Assembly (NCBI RefSeq): GCF_001874525.1
Contig: NZ_LKAQ01000004.1
Coordinates: 495,507 to 559,506, forward strand
Source of the DNA: Pseudodesulfovibrio hydrargyri
GTDB taxonomy: Bacteria > Desulfobacterota > Desulfovibrionia > Desulfovibrionales > Desulfovibrionaceae
Length of the DNA: 64,000 bases
Direction: 5' to 3'
This document shows positions 1 through 8,041 of the stretch, piece after piece (positions within the stretch are counted from its first letter, which is position 1; each line of letters starts with the position of its first letter). Under the pieces are notes generated by a model. It saw nothing but the letters and a program-made list of their open reading frames with translations, ran no database searches and had not been told where the DNA came from. Both the position numbers and the translations under genes were made by a program.

Positions 1-49
1 CGCGGGCCGCGATGGACTCGGACAGGGAGGAGGACGTGGTATCGGTCAT
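1..49 (-). CDS. Start of an unidentified gene (partial)
   Basis: The minus strand opens with ATG at 49 and stays open for 16 codons to the window edge, reading MTDTTSSSLSESIAAR. Too little is present to name the product. The start lies only one base past the T-run of the terminator that ends the rhodanese operon. The nearest Shine-Dalgarno-like sequence (AAAGG) is inside that terminator stem, so translation would need read-through. The short open frame could also be chance. Confidence 0.35.
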   Translation of the reverse strand, partial: MTDTTSSSLSESIAAR

Positions 50-50
50 G

Positions 51-88
51 AAAAAAGGCCTTTGCACCGAACATACGGTGCAAAGGCC
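51..88 (-). terminator. Rho-independent terminator of the rhodanese operon
   Basis: A perfect 13-bp stem (GGCCTTTGCACCG and its complement) closes a 6-base loop and is followed on the minus strand by six T. It begins 7 bases after the rhodanese stop codon. Confidence 0.9.
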
Positions 89-95
89 GGGTTGA

Positions 96-626
96 CTAGT
101 CTTCGGACTCCACGGGATAGCCTTTGCCCTTCCAGGCAAAGATGCCGCCGGGCTGGCGGATGACGTTGGTGTAGCCGAGCTTCTGGGCCCAGATGGCCCC
201 GTTGTGGCTGCGGGTGCATTTGACGAAGCCGCAGTAGACCACGATGGGCACGTCCTTGTCCGGGCCGAGCAGCGCCTCGTAGTCGGCCTCGGTCTTGCCC
301 GCGGTCTTGGCGGTGTCCCAGGTCTCCATCGTCGGGATGGGGAACTCGAAGGCCACGGCGCCGGGGATGTGGTTCTTCTTGTAGCTGGCCTCGTACGGCA
401 TGGTGTCCACGATGACCATCTTCTTGCCCGAGTCGATCCACGCCTTGAGCTCCTCGGCGGTGACCACGCCATAACCGCCCTCCTGGACCTCGCGGACCAG
501 CTTGACGGCTCCTTCCTCCTTGACCGCCTCATCCTCGAACTTGTCGCCGAACAGCCCGGCAAAGGCCGGGGACGCGGTCAGCAACAGGGCCGCACAGACA
601 AACAACAGCAATACATTCCTACGCAT
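96..626 (-). CDS. Exported rhodanese-like sulfurtransferase domain protein
   Basis: This 176-residue protein has an N-terminal signal peptide (hydrophobic to about residue 20, cleavage expected after ASPAFA) and one rhodanese domain filling residues 52-175. The active-site loop is YCGFVKCTRSHN, with Cys132 as the likely catalytic cysteine and a second cysteine, Cys137, five residues later. The start at 626 is chosen because AAGGAGTC lies 4 bases upstream and the signal peptide begins there. The longer open frame is upstream leader. It probably handles sulfane sulfur or a thiol in the periplasm. It follows the MauE/DoxX-like gene by 31 bases, so the two are very likely cotranscribed. The physiological substrate is not known. 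Confidence 0.88.
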   Translation of the reverse strand: MRRNVLLLFVCAALLLTASPAFAGLFGDKFEDEAVKEEGAVKLVREVQEGGYGVVTAEELKAWIDSGKKMVIVDTMPYEASYKKNHIPGAVAFEFPIPTMETWDTAKTAGKTEADYEALLGPDKDVPIVVYCGFVKCTRSHNGAIWAQKLGYTNVIRQPGGIFAWKGKGYPVESED

Positions 627-657
627 GAAAGACTCCTTGGGAACCGGAAAAAGATTG

Positions 658-1116
658 TCAGGACAGGACACGTCCGTTCGCGAACCTCCGCCACCAGTAA
701 CAGTACAGAATCCCGGCCAGCATGAGCAGATCGCGGTAAAAGGCGATCCGCAACCCGCCAAAGGCCTCGGCCTCGGGGTCGCCCGGCCCGTAGCAGCCGC
801 AATCGATGTCCAGCCCCAGGTGCAGGCCGTAGCCGAGCACGCCCAGGAAGACCACGGTCAGGACCGCGATGGTCCTCAGGCTGCCCCGGAAATCGAACAC
901 CAGCCCGGCGCCCGCCGCGATCTCCACCACCGGCAGGATGAAGGCCAGGGGCATGACCAGCCCCCGGGGCACGAGCCCGAAGGCGTCGATGACCACCGCC
1001 AGCTGCTCAGGATCGGCCAGCTTGATGACGCCGGCCGCCAGAAACAGCCCGCCCAGGATGACGCGCGCGGCGCGGTACAGCCAGCGGGAAGACAGCACGG
1101 ACAATACGGGATTCAT
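658..1116 (-). CDS. MauE/DoxX-family redox-associated membrane protein
   Basis: This protein of 152 residues has four predicted membrane helices and the motif DCGCYGPGDPEAEAFG between helices 3 and 4. That CxC-type loop is typical of MauE-like proteins that support disulfide or methylamine dehydrogenase maturation. It is the first gene of a two-gene unit with the periplasmic rhodanese, suggesting transfer of electrons or thiol oxidation state across the membrane. The start at 1116 (MNPVL) is preferred; an in-frame ATG at 1134 is also possible, and neither has a strong Shine-Dalgarno. The pairing with rhodanese is seen here; the joint function is inference. Confidence 0.8.
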   Translation of the reverse strand: MNPVLSVLSSRWLYRAARVILGGLFLAAGVIKLADPEQLAVVIDAFGLVPRGLVMPLAFILPVVEIAAGAGLVFDFRGSLRTIAVLTVVFLGVLGYGLHLGLDIDCGCYGPGDPEAEAFGGLRIAFYRDLLMLAGILYCYWWRRFANGRVLS

Positions 1117-1134
1117 AGTCTGTTCCCATATCAT

Positions 1135-1248
1135 GCTGATATAACTATGAACAAATCGAGATAACCCGAGATATCGAGAAGATATATAGATTTATTCTAT
1201 ATATTAAGAAAAACAGGTTGATGCGGACAAATGCCCGGAAACGACTCC
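1135..1248. promoter_or_regulatory. AT-rich control region with direct and inverted repeats
   Basis: This 114-base spacer lies between the GlcD-like gene stop and the MauE-like gene start. It is far more AT-rich than its surroundings. It holds two direct copies of CGAGATA (1157-1163 and 1167-1173) followed by TCGAGA, and a perfect 9-bp inverted repeat ATATATAGA/TCTATATAT with a 5-base loop (1182-1204). Such a layout fits a repressor operator overlapping the promoter of the MauE-rhodanese unit. The regulator is not identifiable from sequence. Confidence 0.5.
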
Positions 1249-2634
1249 CTACCACCCCTTGCCGGGGTTCATGATCTCGTTGGGGTCGAAGATGCGGCGC
1301 ACGGCGTCCATGTAATGGAGCTGGTCCGCGCCGAGCTGTTCGGGCACGAAGGAGGCCTTGGTCAGGCCGGTGCCGTGCTCGCCCGAAATGGTCCCGCCCA
1401 GCTTCACGGCGGCCCGGAACAGCTGCTCCTTGACCCGGTGGGCGGCTTCCAGCTCCCCGGGCCGCTGGGCGTCGTGCATGATGTTGGCGTGGATGTTGCC
1501 GTCGCCCAGATGGCCGTAGCAGAGCACGGGCAGTCCGGCGTCGGCCCCGGCCTTGTGTGCGATGTCGACCATTTCGGGCACCCGGCCGCGCGGCACGGCC
1601 AGGTCCTCGGAGAGCTTGTTGGGCCGCAACCGGTAGGAGCCGGGCGAAATTTCCCGACGCGCGGCCCAGACCGCTTCCTCGGCCTCGCCCTCGCCCGCCT
1701 CCATGGAGACGGCCAGGGGGACGAGCGCCTCCTTGAGCCGCCGGACCTCGGCGGCCACGCCCTCGGCCGTGCCGTCGAACTTGAAGAGCAGCGCGGCCTG
1801 CGCCTCCGGGGCCAGAGGGATGTCGCCGAGCAGGCGCAACGCCTTGATCGTGGTGGCGTCCATGAACTCGCAGGCGCAGGGCAGCAGCCCGGCCCCGAAC
1901 ACGGCCGTGACCCCGTCCATGGAGGCGGCCAGGTCGGCGAACCCGACCAGGATGGAGCTCGATGCCTCGGGCAGGGGGATGAGCTTGACCGTGGCCCGGG
2001 TGATCAGCCCGAGCTTGCCGTTCGCACCGACAAACAGGCGCTTCAGGTCCAGACCGACCACGTCCTTCTGGGAGCGCCCGCCCATGGTCAGCACCTTGCC
2101 GCCAGGAAGCGCGGCCTCGATGCCGAGCACCCAGTCGCGGGTCACGCCGTACTTGACGGCCCGCAGCCCGCCCGCGCAGGTGGAGATGTTCCCGCCCATG
2201 GTCGAAATCTTCACGCTGGCCGGGTCCGGGGGGTAGAACAGCCCCTTTTCGGCGCACGCCGCCTGGAAGTCCGAGGTGATCACCCCGGGCTCCACCTCGG
2301 CGGCGAAGTCCCGCCCGTCGATGTCGATGATGCGGTTCATGCGCAGCAGGGAGACGGTCACCCCGTGCAGGCTCGGCACGGTGTTGCCCACCTGGCCGGT
2401 GGCCCGGGCGCGGGGGTAGACGGGCATGCGCTCGGCATCGGCCCATTGCAGAAGCTCGGCAACCTGCTCCCGGCACTCGGGCCGGACCACGGCCCACGGC
2501 ATGGACCGTTCGCGGCTGGCGTCCGTGGAAAAGGCGTTGAGCTGCTCGGTTTCGAACACGCACCCGTCGCCGGGAAACAGATCGGTCAGAAACGCCCGGT
2601 TGGCGTCGGTCAGGGAATCGGCGTATTGCGGCAT
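1249..2634 (-). CDS. FAD-linked oxidase, GlcD/D-lactate dehydrogenase type
   Basis: The 461-residue protein has a PCMH-type FAD-binding domain (about residues 45-225, with the cofactor segment STMGGNISTCAGGLRAVKYG) and a FAD-oxidase C-terminal domain containing CYGHLGDGNIHANI and SGEHGTGLTKA, the His-rich signature of GlcD. Full length for the family (450-480). It should oxidise a 2-hydroxyacid such as D-lactate or glycolate in the cytoplasm. No GlcE or GlcF iron-sulfur subunit gene lies beside it, so it is either a single-subunit dehydrogenase or has its partner elsewhere. The substrate cannot be settled from sequence. Confidence 0.9.
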   Translation of the reverse strand: MPQYADSLTDANRAFLTDLFPGDGCVFETEQLNAFSTDASRERSMPWAVVRPECREQVAELLQWADAERMPVYPRARATGQVGNTVPSLHGVTVSLLRMNRIIDIDGRDFAAEVEPGVITSDFQAACAEKGLFYPPDPASVKISTMGGNISTCAGGLRAVKYGVTRDWVLGIEAALPGGKVLTMGGRSQKDVVGLDLKRLFVGANGKLGLITRATVKLIPLPEASSSILVGFADLAASMDGVTAVFGAGLLPCACEFMDATTIKALRLLGDIPLAPEAQAALLFKFDGTAEGVAAEVRRLKEALVPLAVSMEAGEGEAEEAVWAARREISPGSYRLRPNKLSEDLAVPRGRVPEMVDIAHKAGADAGLPVLCYGHLGDGNIHANIMHDAQRPGELEAAHRVKEQLFRAAVKLGGTISGEHGTGLTKASFVPEQLGADQLHYMDAVRRIFDPNEIMNPGKGW

Positions 2635-2763
2635 GGTGCGAACTTACGAGGGGTGCCCCCGGCTGTCAATGGCCGAACCGTTCCGGCGCAGTACGGAACC
2701 TCACCATGAGGATGGGCGGTTCGCCCGGCGCCACCTCCATGTTCTCGCGCCGAGGTCCTTCGG

Positions 2764-3885
2764 CTACGCCCCTCCCATCGCCCCCACCTCCACCCAGGCG
2801 GTGCCGTTCCGCGAGCTCTCCAGGCACGCCTCGATGAACTCCACTCCGCGCAGTCCGTCCTCCCCGGTGGGGAAATCCACGGCCGCGCCCATGGCCAGGG
2901 TCGCGCAGAACGACTGGTAGATGTTGGCGAACGCCAGCAGCCACCCCTCGGGGTGTCCGGCCGGGGTGTGGGAATAGGCCATGGCCCCGGGCAGCAGGTC
3001 GGGCGCGCCCCGGGTGATGATCCGGGCGGGCTCGTTCAGGGGCGTGTAGCGCAGGTGGTCCGGGTCCTCCTGGAACCACTCCAGCCCGCCTTGGTCGCCG
3101 AACACGCGCAGCCTCAGCCCATTGACCGCGCCGGTGGCCGCCTGGGAATACCAGTACAGCCCGCGCGCGCCGGTGTCGTACTCGGTCAGGATGGTCCCGT
3201 TGTCGTCCAGCACCCGGCCCTCCACCAGGGAGTCGAGCCGGGCGGCCAGCCGGGTCAGCGTCAGGCCGGTGACGTGGGGCACCAGGTATTCGATGTGCGA
3301 GCCCACGTCGCCCAGGGACAGGGTCCCGCCGCCGCGCTCCGGGTCGGCCCGCCAGGAGGCCTGAATGTGGCCCGTGGTCTCGACCGGCTCGGCCAGCCAT
3401 CCCTGGGGATATTCGCAGTTGACGAAGCGGATCTCGCCCACGTCGCCGCGCGCGATCATCTCGCGCATCTGCCGGACCATGGGATAGCCCGCGTAGGTGT
3501 AGGTCACGCCCAGGACCAGCCGCCGCTCGCGGGCCAGGTCCACCAGTTCGCGGGCCTGGGCCGGGGTGTGCGTGAACGGCTTGTCGCACATGACGTTGAT
3601 GCCGCTTCGCAGGCACGCCTTGACGTTGGGATAATGGGCCTCGTTGGAGGTGACCACCACCGCGAAATCGATGTCCCCGGCCTCGAGCCGGGCCAGTTCC
3701 TCGGGCGTGGCGTAGACCCGGTCCCCGTCCAGGCCGAGTTCCGCGCCCAGGACGCGGCTCTTCTCCAAGTCGCGGGAAAAGCATCCGGCCACCAGCCGGG
3801 CCTGTCCGTTCAGGGCCAGGGCCCGCCGGTGCACCTGGCCGACGAACGCGCCGGGACCGCCGCCGATCATGGCATATCTGAGCAT
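2764..3885 (-). CDS. Gfo/Idh/MocA family NAD(P)-dependent oxidoreductase
   Basis: This 373-residue protein carries an N-terminal Rossmann fold with GGGPGAFVG and the family signature MCDKPFTHTP (the usual EKP motif as DKP), followed by a substrate-binding half with GGTLSLGDVGSH. It resembles sugar or inositol dehydrogenases. The start at 3885 is chosen over a 27-codon extension because AGAGGTGATGCC lies directly upstream and the nucleotide-binding strand begins at MLRYAMIGGG. It stands alone between the GlcD-like gene and the divergent yraN, so context does not name its sugar substrate. Confidence 0.9.
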   Translation of the reverse strand: MLRYAMIGGGPGAFVGQVHRRALALNGQARLVAGCFSRDLEKSRVLGAELGLDGDRVYATPEELARLEAGDIDFAVVVTSNEAHYPNVKACLRSGINVMCDKPFTHTPAQARELVDLARERRLVLGVTYTYAGYPMVRQMREMIARGDVGEIRFVNCEYPQGWLAEPVETTGHIQASWRADPERGGGTLSLGDVGSHIEYLVPHVTGLTLTRLAARLDSLVEGRVLDDNGTILTEYDTGARGLYWYSQAATGAVNGLRLRVFGDQGGLEWFQEDPDHLRYTPLNEPARIITRGAPDLLPGAMAYSHTPAGHPEGWLLAFANIYQSFCATLAMGAAVDFPTGEDGLRGVEFIEACLESSRNGTAWVEVGAMGGA

Positions 3886-3992
3886 GGCATCACCTCTTTT
3901 GCGAGTCACCATACACCATGTTCCGCCGCCGGGGAACCCTGCGTCACGGTTCCGCTGGCCTCGCAAAACCGGCTGTGCTATCCCTTTGGGCC

Positions 3993-4406
3993 ATGGGATT
4001 CCTCACGAAACTGCTGTCCGGCCGGTCCAAGGGCGGCCGCCCCGAACACCGGGGCTCCCCGGGCGAGGACGCGGCCGCGCACCACCTCAAGGCCCAGGGC
4101 TACAAGGTCCTGGACCGCAACTGGCGCTTCCACCAGTGGGAGCTGGACCTGGTCTGCCGCCACCGGGACACCGTGGTCTTCGTGGAGGTCAAGACCCGGC
4201 GGGCCGGGGCCATGGGCGCGCCGGGCGAAGCCCTGACGCGCAGGAAGCAGGCGCGGCTGATCAAGGCCGCCAGCCACTACCTGACCGCGCACGACCTCTG
4301 GGACGAGCCCTGCCGGTTCGACCTGGCCTCGGTCACGGACACCGGCGCGTCCCTTATCGTGGAGATCGAGGAAAACGTCTTTCAACTGGACGGGCAGAGA
4401 GCATGA
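3993..4406 (+). CDS. YraN/UPF0102 family endonuclease-like protein
   Basis: This protein of 137 residues matches UPF0102: GEDAAAHHLKAQGYKVLDRNWR, then the nuclease-like core ELDLVCRHRDTVVFVEVKTRR (E-D-ExK arrangement of the restriction-endonuclease fold). The start at 3993 (MGFLTKLL) is chosen because homology begins shortly after it. The stop TGA overlaps the rsmI start (ATGA), so the two are translationally coupled. The family often sits beside rnhB or rsmI and its biological role is unresolved. Here rnhB is 8 kb away. Confidence 0.88.
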   Translation: MGFLTKLLSGRSKGGRPEHRGSPGEDAAAHHLKAQGYKVLDRNWRFHQWELDLVCRHRDTVVFVEVKTRRAGAMGAPGEALTRRKQARLIKAASHYLTAHDLWDEPCRFDLASVTDTGASLIVEIEENVFQLDGQRA

Positions 4407-5230
4407 GCGATACCGGCACCCTGTACGTGGTGGCCACCCCCCTGGGCAACGCGGACGACCTGTCGCCCCGGGCGCGGGCGATACTGACGGACGCGGACGT
4501 GGTCCTGGCCGAAGACACCCGGCGGGCCGGGCTGCTCTTCCAGCGGCTGGGGCTGGCCCGCCACGGCAGGCTGGTCTCCTTTTTCGAGCACAACGAGGAC
4601 AAGAAGCTGCCCAAGGTCCTGGACCAGCTGGCCGACGGACTGTCCGTGGCGCTCATCTCGGACGCGGGCACCCCGCTGTTGTCCGACCCCGGCTTCACCC
4701 TGGTCCGCGCCTGCCGCGACGAAGGCTACCGGGTCACCCCCGTGCCCGGCCCGTCCGCGCCGGTCACGGCCCTGTCCGCCTCCGGGCTGCCGCCCCTGCC
4801 CTACACCTTCCTGGGCTTTCCGCCGCGCAAGAAGAGCCAGACCGAAAAAATGTTTCGCGCACACCGCGACACCGGGGCCACCCTGGTCCTGTTCGAGCGC
4901 AAGACCCGCCTTGCGGGCACCCTGGCCATCGCCCGCGACATCCTGGGCGAGCGCGATTTCTGCGTGGCCCGCGAGCTGACCAAGGAGTACGAGGAATTCC
5001 TGCGCGGCAATCTCGGCGCGCTGGACGACTTCGACTTCGAGCTGCGCGGCGAGCTGACCGTGATCATCGCGCCCGGCAAGGACGACGGCGAGGCGGACGA
5101 GGCAACCATCATGGAGCGCATCGCCGAGGAGACCGAGGCCGGGGGCAAGCCCAAGGAGATCGCCCGGCGCGTGGCCGAGCGCAGCGAGGGCTGGACGGCC
5201 AAGGCGGTCTATGCCCTGATGCGCGATTGA
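4403..5230 (+). CDS. rsmI: 16S rRNA (cytidine1402-2'-O)-methyltransferase RsmI
   Basis: RsmI 2'-O-methylates C1402 of 16S rRNA using S-adenosylmethionine. The 275-residue protein shows the tetrapyrrole-methylase fold: N-terminal YVVATPLGNADDLSPRA, the loop ISDAGTPLLSDPGF, then FERKTRLAGTL and the conserved ARELTKEYEEF segment. Length matches the family. The start codon overlaps the yraN stop codon by the sequence ATGA. No terminator is evident directly downstream; a repeat-rich spacer follows. Confidence 0.95.
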   Translation: MSDTGTLYVVATPLGNADDLSPRARAILTDADVVLAEDTRRAGLLFQRLGLARHGRLVSFFEHNEDKKLPKVLDQLADGLSVALISDAGTPLLSDPGFTLVRACRDEGYRVTPVPGPSAPVTALSASGLPPLPYTFLGFPPRKKSQTEKMFRAHRDTGATLVLFERKTRLAGTLAIARDILGERDFCVARELTKEYEEFLRGNLGALDDFDFELRGELTVIIAPGKDDGEADEATIMERIAEETEAGGKPKEIARRVAERSEGWTAKAVYALMRD

Positions 5231-5249
5231 ATTTGGGCGGGAAAAGAAA

Positions 5250-5380
5250 AAATCAGATTTGGAAGGCCGCTTCGCGGCGGTGTCGGATGATTTCGCCTCC
5301 GGCGGGCAAGGGTTCGCACCCTTGCATCCCATTATGCGCCTGCGGCGCGGTTTTATGGGCTTCGCAAGAGGGGACCGAAT
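5250..5380. repeat. Intergenic repeat mosaic related to the GCCTCCGGCGG family
   Basis: This non-coding stretch holds successive small hairpins: GCCGCttcGCGGC near 5261, then GCCTCCGGCGGGC (5295-5307) leading into CAAGGG/CCCTTG (5307-5324), then a GCGCC/GGCGC pair. The GCCTCCGGCGG head is shared with the repeats at 57169, 57440 (inverted), 61165 and 63972. It appears to be a diverged or rearranged member. Confidence 0.5.
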
Positions 5381-5386
5381 CTCAAT

Positions 5387-5439
5387 AAAAAAACCGGAAG
5401 GCCGGAAGCGGGGGTGAATCCGCTTCCGGCCTTCCGGTT
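5387..5439 (-). terminator. Rho-independent terminator of the small membrane protein gene
   Basis: A 19-bp perfect stem (AACCGGAAGGCCGGAAGCG and complement) closes a 10-base loop; seven T follow on the minus strand. It lies 22 bases after the stop of the 71-codon gene. Confidence 0.9.
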
Positions 5440-5460
5440 GATAACCGGCCAAGGGCCGAG

Positions 5461-5676
5461 CTATGCGCCGTACAGGGCGTCCTTGTGGAAGAAACAATAG
5501 AAGTCGTCCGACTCGGTGAACAGCGCGGGATGACGCCGTCCAAACCGGCGGACAGAGCGGATCGCGGTCGGGCAGCAGGCCTTGAACATGGCGCCGACCA
5601 CAGGACCCAGGCTCGCCAGAAACGCCATCAGGGCGAAGATCAGCACTCCGTCCACAAAGAAGAAATCGAATTCCAT
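5461..5676 (-). CDS. Small membrane protein of unknown function
   Basis: This 71-residue protein begins MEFDFFFVDGVLIFALMAF, giving one N-terminal membrane helix to about residue 30, and then a basic, cysteine-containing cytoplasmic tail (KACCPTAIRSVRRFGRR) ending FYCFFHKDALYGA. I do not recognise a family. It is judged real because GGAGG lies 8 bases before the ATG and a strong terminator follows on the same strand, making a complete single-gene unit. Confidence 0.7.
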   Translation of the reverse strand: MEFDFFFVDGVLIFALMAFLASLGPVVGAMFKACCPTAIRSVRRFGRRHPALFTESDDFYCFFHKDALYGA

Positions 5677-5829
5677 ACTTGAAACCTCCGAAAAATGTTC
5701 TGCCCATAGGATAACCTCTTTTCCGTTCGAAGCAACCCCCTCCGATTAATTCTTTTATTCACATTCTCACGTCCGGCGGGGCTTTCCGGGCGGCTTGACT
5801 TCTCGGCCCGACTGCCCCACAACCCCTCC

Positions 5830-6804
5830 ATGAGCCTCGATTCCATAACGCGCAAGGCCCTCGACGGTGTCCTGCCCTCCGATGCGGAAATCATGTTCCT
5901 TATTGAACAAGCGCCGGAACGCCTGCCGGAGCTCCTCGGCCACGCCCACCGCGTGCGCACCGCGCACCTGGGCCGCAAGGTCGGCCTGTGCGCCATCGTC
6001 AACGCCAAATCCGGGACCTGTTCCGAGGACTGCGCCTTCTGCGCCCAGTCCGGACACCACGCGGCCGACAGCCCGGAATATCCCCTGCTCTCCCCGGACG
6101 AGATCGCTGAAGCCGCGGCCCGCGCCAAGGCGGCGGGAGCGACCCGGTTCGGCATCGTGGCCTCGGGCAAGCTGGTCGGCGGGCGCGACCTGGACGGCTT
6201 CGAGGCGGCCATCCGCCGCGTGGCGGCCCTGGGCATGATCCCGGACCTGTCGCCGGGCATCCTGGAGCGCGGCCAGCTGACCCGGCTGAAACAGGCCGGG
6301 TTGCGCGGCTACCACCACAACCTGGAGACCTCGGCCACGCATTTCCCCAGGATGTGCTCCACCCACCGCTACGAGGAGGATGTGGACGCGGTCAGGGCCG
6401 GGCTGGACGCCGGGCTGTACGTCTGCTCGGGCGGCATCTTCGGCATCGGCGAGACCTGGGACGACCGGGTGGAACTGGCCCTGCTCCTGCGCGAACTCGG
6501 CGTGCCGTCCGTGCCCATGAATTTCCTGACGCCCATCCCGGGCACCCCGCTGGAAGGGCGCGCCCCGCTCTCCCCGGAGGAGGCCCTGGCCATCGTCGCC
6601 CTGTACCGCTTCCTGCTCCCGGACCGCCAGCTGCGCATCTGCGGCGGGCGGCCCACGGTCTTCGGCACCAACCGGCAGCGCGAGCTGCTCACCGCCGGGG
6701 CCAGCGGCCTGATGGTCGGGGACTACCTGACCACCAGGGGCGGCGACGCGGCCTCGGACCTTAAGGACATCCGCCGGGCCGGACTGGTCCCGGCAAGGGA
6801 GTGA
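5830..6804 (+). CDS. bioB: Biotin synthase BioB
   Basis: BioB inserts sulfur into dethiobiotin, a radical SAM reaction in the cytoplasm. The 324-residue protein has the CxxxCxxC cluster motif CSEDCAFCAQS (Cys64, 68, 71), then GATRFGIVASG, the HHNLETS segment (usually YNHNLDTS) and ICGGRPTVFG near the C terminus. It is followed by two biotin transporter genes. No clear Shine-Dalgarno precedes the ATG. A weak -35 (TTGACT near 5794) sits so close to the start that transcription might begin almost at the ATG; this is only a suggestion. Confidence 0.95.
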   Translation: MSLDSITRKALDGVLPSDAEIMFLIEQAPERLPELLGHAHRVRTAHLGRKVGLCAIVNAKSGTCSEDCAFCAQSGHHAADSPEYPLLSPDEIAEAAARAKAAGATRFGIVASGKLVGGRDLDGFEAAIRRVAALGMIPDLSPGILERGQLTRLKQAGLRGYHHNLETSATHFPRMCSTHRYEEDVDAVRAGLDAGLYVCSGGIFGIGETWDDRVELALLLRELGVPSVPMNFLTPIPGTPLEGRAPLSPEEALAIVALYRFLLPDRQLRICGGRPTVFGTNRQRELLTAGASGLMVGDYLTTRGGDAASDLKDIRRAGLVPARE

Positions 6805-6809
6805 GCCCC

Positions 6810-7403
6810 ATGGCCCACGGCGAACCGCGCGGCGACGGACCCGGCTTCCCCCTGCCCCAATCCCCCTTGGCGGACCTGCACCGGCTGGTCTGGACCGCGC
6901 TCATGGCCGCGCTCATCGGGGCCGGGGCGTATCTCATCGTGCCTGTCGGCCCGGTGCCCGTGTCCATGCAGCCGTTCTTCATCTTCCTGGCCGGGTACCT
7001 GCTTGGGCCCCGGCACGCGGTCCTGGCCATGGGACTCTATCTCCTGGCCGGAATCGTCGGCCTGCCCGTGTTCGCGGGCGGCAAGTCCGGGCTCGGCTAC
7101 CTGCTCGGCCCCACCGGCGGCTACCTGATCGGTTTTCTGGGCACGGCCCTGATCTGCGGCCTGGCCCGCAACCGCGAGGGCGGGCTGCCGTGGGCGCGCG
7201 GCGTGCTCGCCGGGCTGGCCGGTGTCGGCCTGGCCTACCTGACCGGCGCCGTCTGGCTCAAGTCCGTCCTCTCCCTGACCTGGACCAAGGCCGTGGCACT
7301 GGGCGTGCTGCCCTTCATCCCCTGGGACGTGCTCAAGGTCGCGGTCGCCCTGGCCTGCGCCCGGCACCTCCTGCGGCTGGGCCTGACGCCCGGCCGGCGG
7401 TAA
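6810..7403 (+). CDS. bioY: BioY-type biotin transporter, copy 1
   Basis: The 197-residue membrane protein (six predicted helices) carries the BioY hallmarks PVGPVPVSMQPFF, LAGIVGLPVFAGGKSGLGYL and GPTGGYLIGF. It is the substrate-binding S component for biotin and can work alone or with an ECF module; no ecfA or ecfT is present here. The ATG at 6810 is preferred over the GTG at 6801 because AGGGAG sits 9 bases upstream of the ATG. It follows bioB by 5 bases, so the two are coexpressed. Confidence 0.9.
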   Translation: MAHGEPRGDGPGFPLPQSPLADLHRLVWTALMAALIGAGAYLIVPVGPVPVSMQPFFIFLAGYLLGPRHAVLAMGLYLLAGIVGLPVFAGGKSGLGYLLGPTGGYLIGFLGTALICGLARNREGGLPWARGVLAGLAGVGLAYLTGAVWLKSVLSLTWTKAVALGVLPFIPWDVLKVAVALACARHLLRLGLTPGRR

Positions 7404-7486
7404 GTGCAAACCCCCGTACCCACTGGACAGACTGGACCGTCTGTGCTTTGATGCGCTCCCGTGAATAACCTGTTAGGATGCGCGCA

Positions 7487-8035
7487 ATGAAGACCACCCC
7501 GCTGACCGATATCCACCGCCTGACCTGGACGGCGCTCATGGCCGCCCTCATCGCGGCCGGGGCCTGCGTCAATCTGCCCATCGGCCCGGTGCCCGTGTCC
7601 ATGCAGACCTTTTTCGTGGCCCTGGCCGGGTTCGTGCTCGGCCCAAGGAGGGGCGCCCTTGCCGTGGGCCTGTATCTCCTGGCAGGAGCCGTGGGATTGC
7701 CCGTGTTCGCGGGCGGCAGGTCCGGGCTCGGCCACCTCTTCGGCCCCACCGGCGGCTTCCTCGTCGGCTTCGCGGCCTACGCCATCATCGCCGGGCTGGC
7801 CCGCACCGATGACGGCATATCCTGGGCGCGCGGGTTCGTCTTCGGCATCCTGGGCATGGTTCTGCTCTTTCTCATGGGCGCGGCATGGCTCAAGTTCTCC
7901 CTCAACCTGACCTGGACCCGGGCCTGGGCCCTGGGCGTGGCTCCGTTCCTCCTCTGGGGGCTGATCAAGACCTCGCTGGCCGTGATCGCCGGCCGGTACC
8001 TGGTCCGCGCCGGGCTTTTGCCCGCCTCGGCGTGA
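7487..8035 (+). CDS. bioY: BioY-type biotin transporter, copy 2
   Basis: This is a second BioY of 182 residues with the same landmarks as its upstream neighbour: DIHRLTWTALMAALIAAGA, LPIGPVPVSMQTFF, VGLPVFAGGRSGLGHL and GPTGGFLVGF. The start at 7487 (MKTTPL) is preferred to 7478 because AGGA is 8 bases upstream. The 83-base gap after copy 1 contains a small ACAGAC/GTCTGT hairpin. The two copies are clearly paralogous and differ mainly in the N-terminal tail and the last helices. Confidence 0.9.
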   Translation: MKTTPLTDIHRLTWTALMAALIAAGACVNLPIGPVPVSMQTFFVALAGFVLGPRRGALAVGLYLLAGAVGLPVFAGGRSGLGHLFGPTGGFLVGFAAYAIIAGLARTDDGISWARGFVFGILGMVLLFLMGAAWLKFSLNLTWTRAWALGVAPFLLWGLIKTSLAVIAGRYLVRAGLLPASA

Positions 8036-8041
8036 CCCTGG

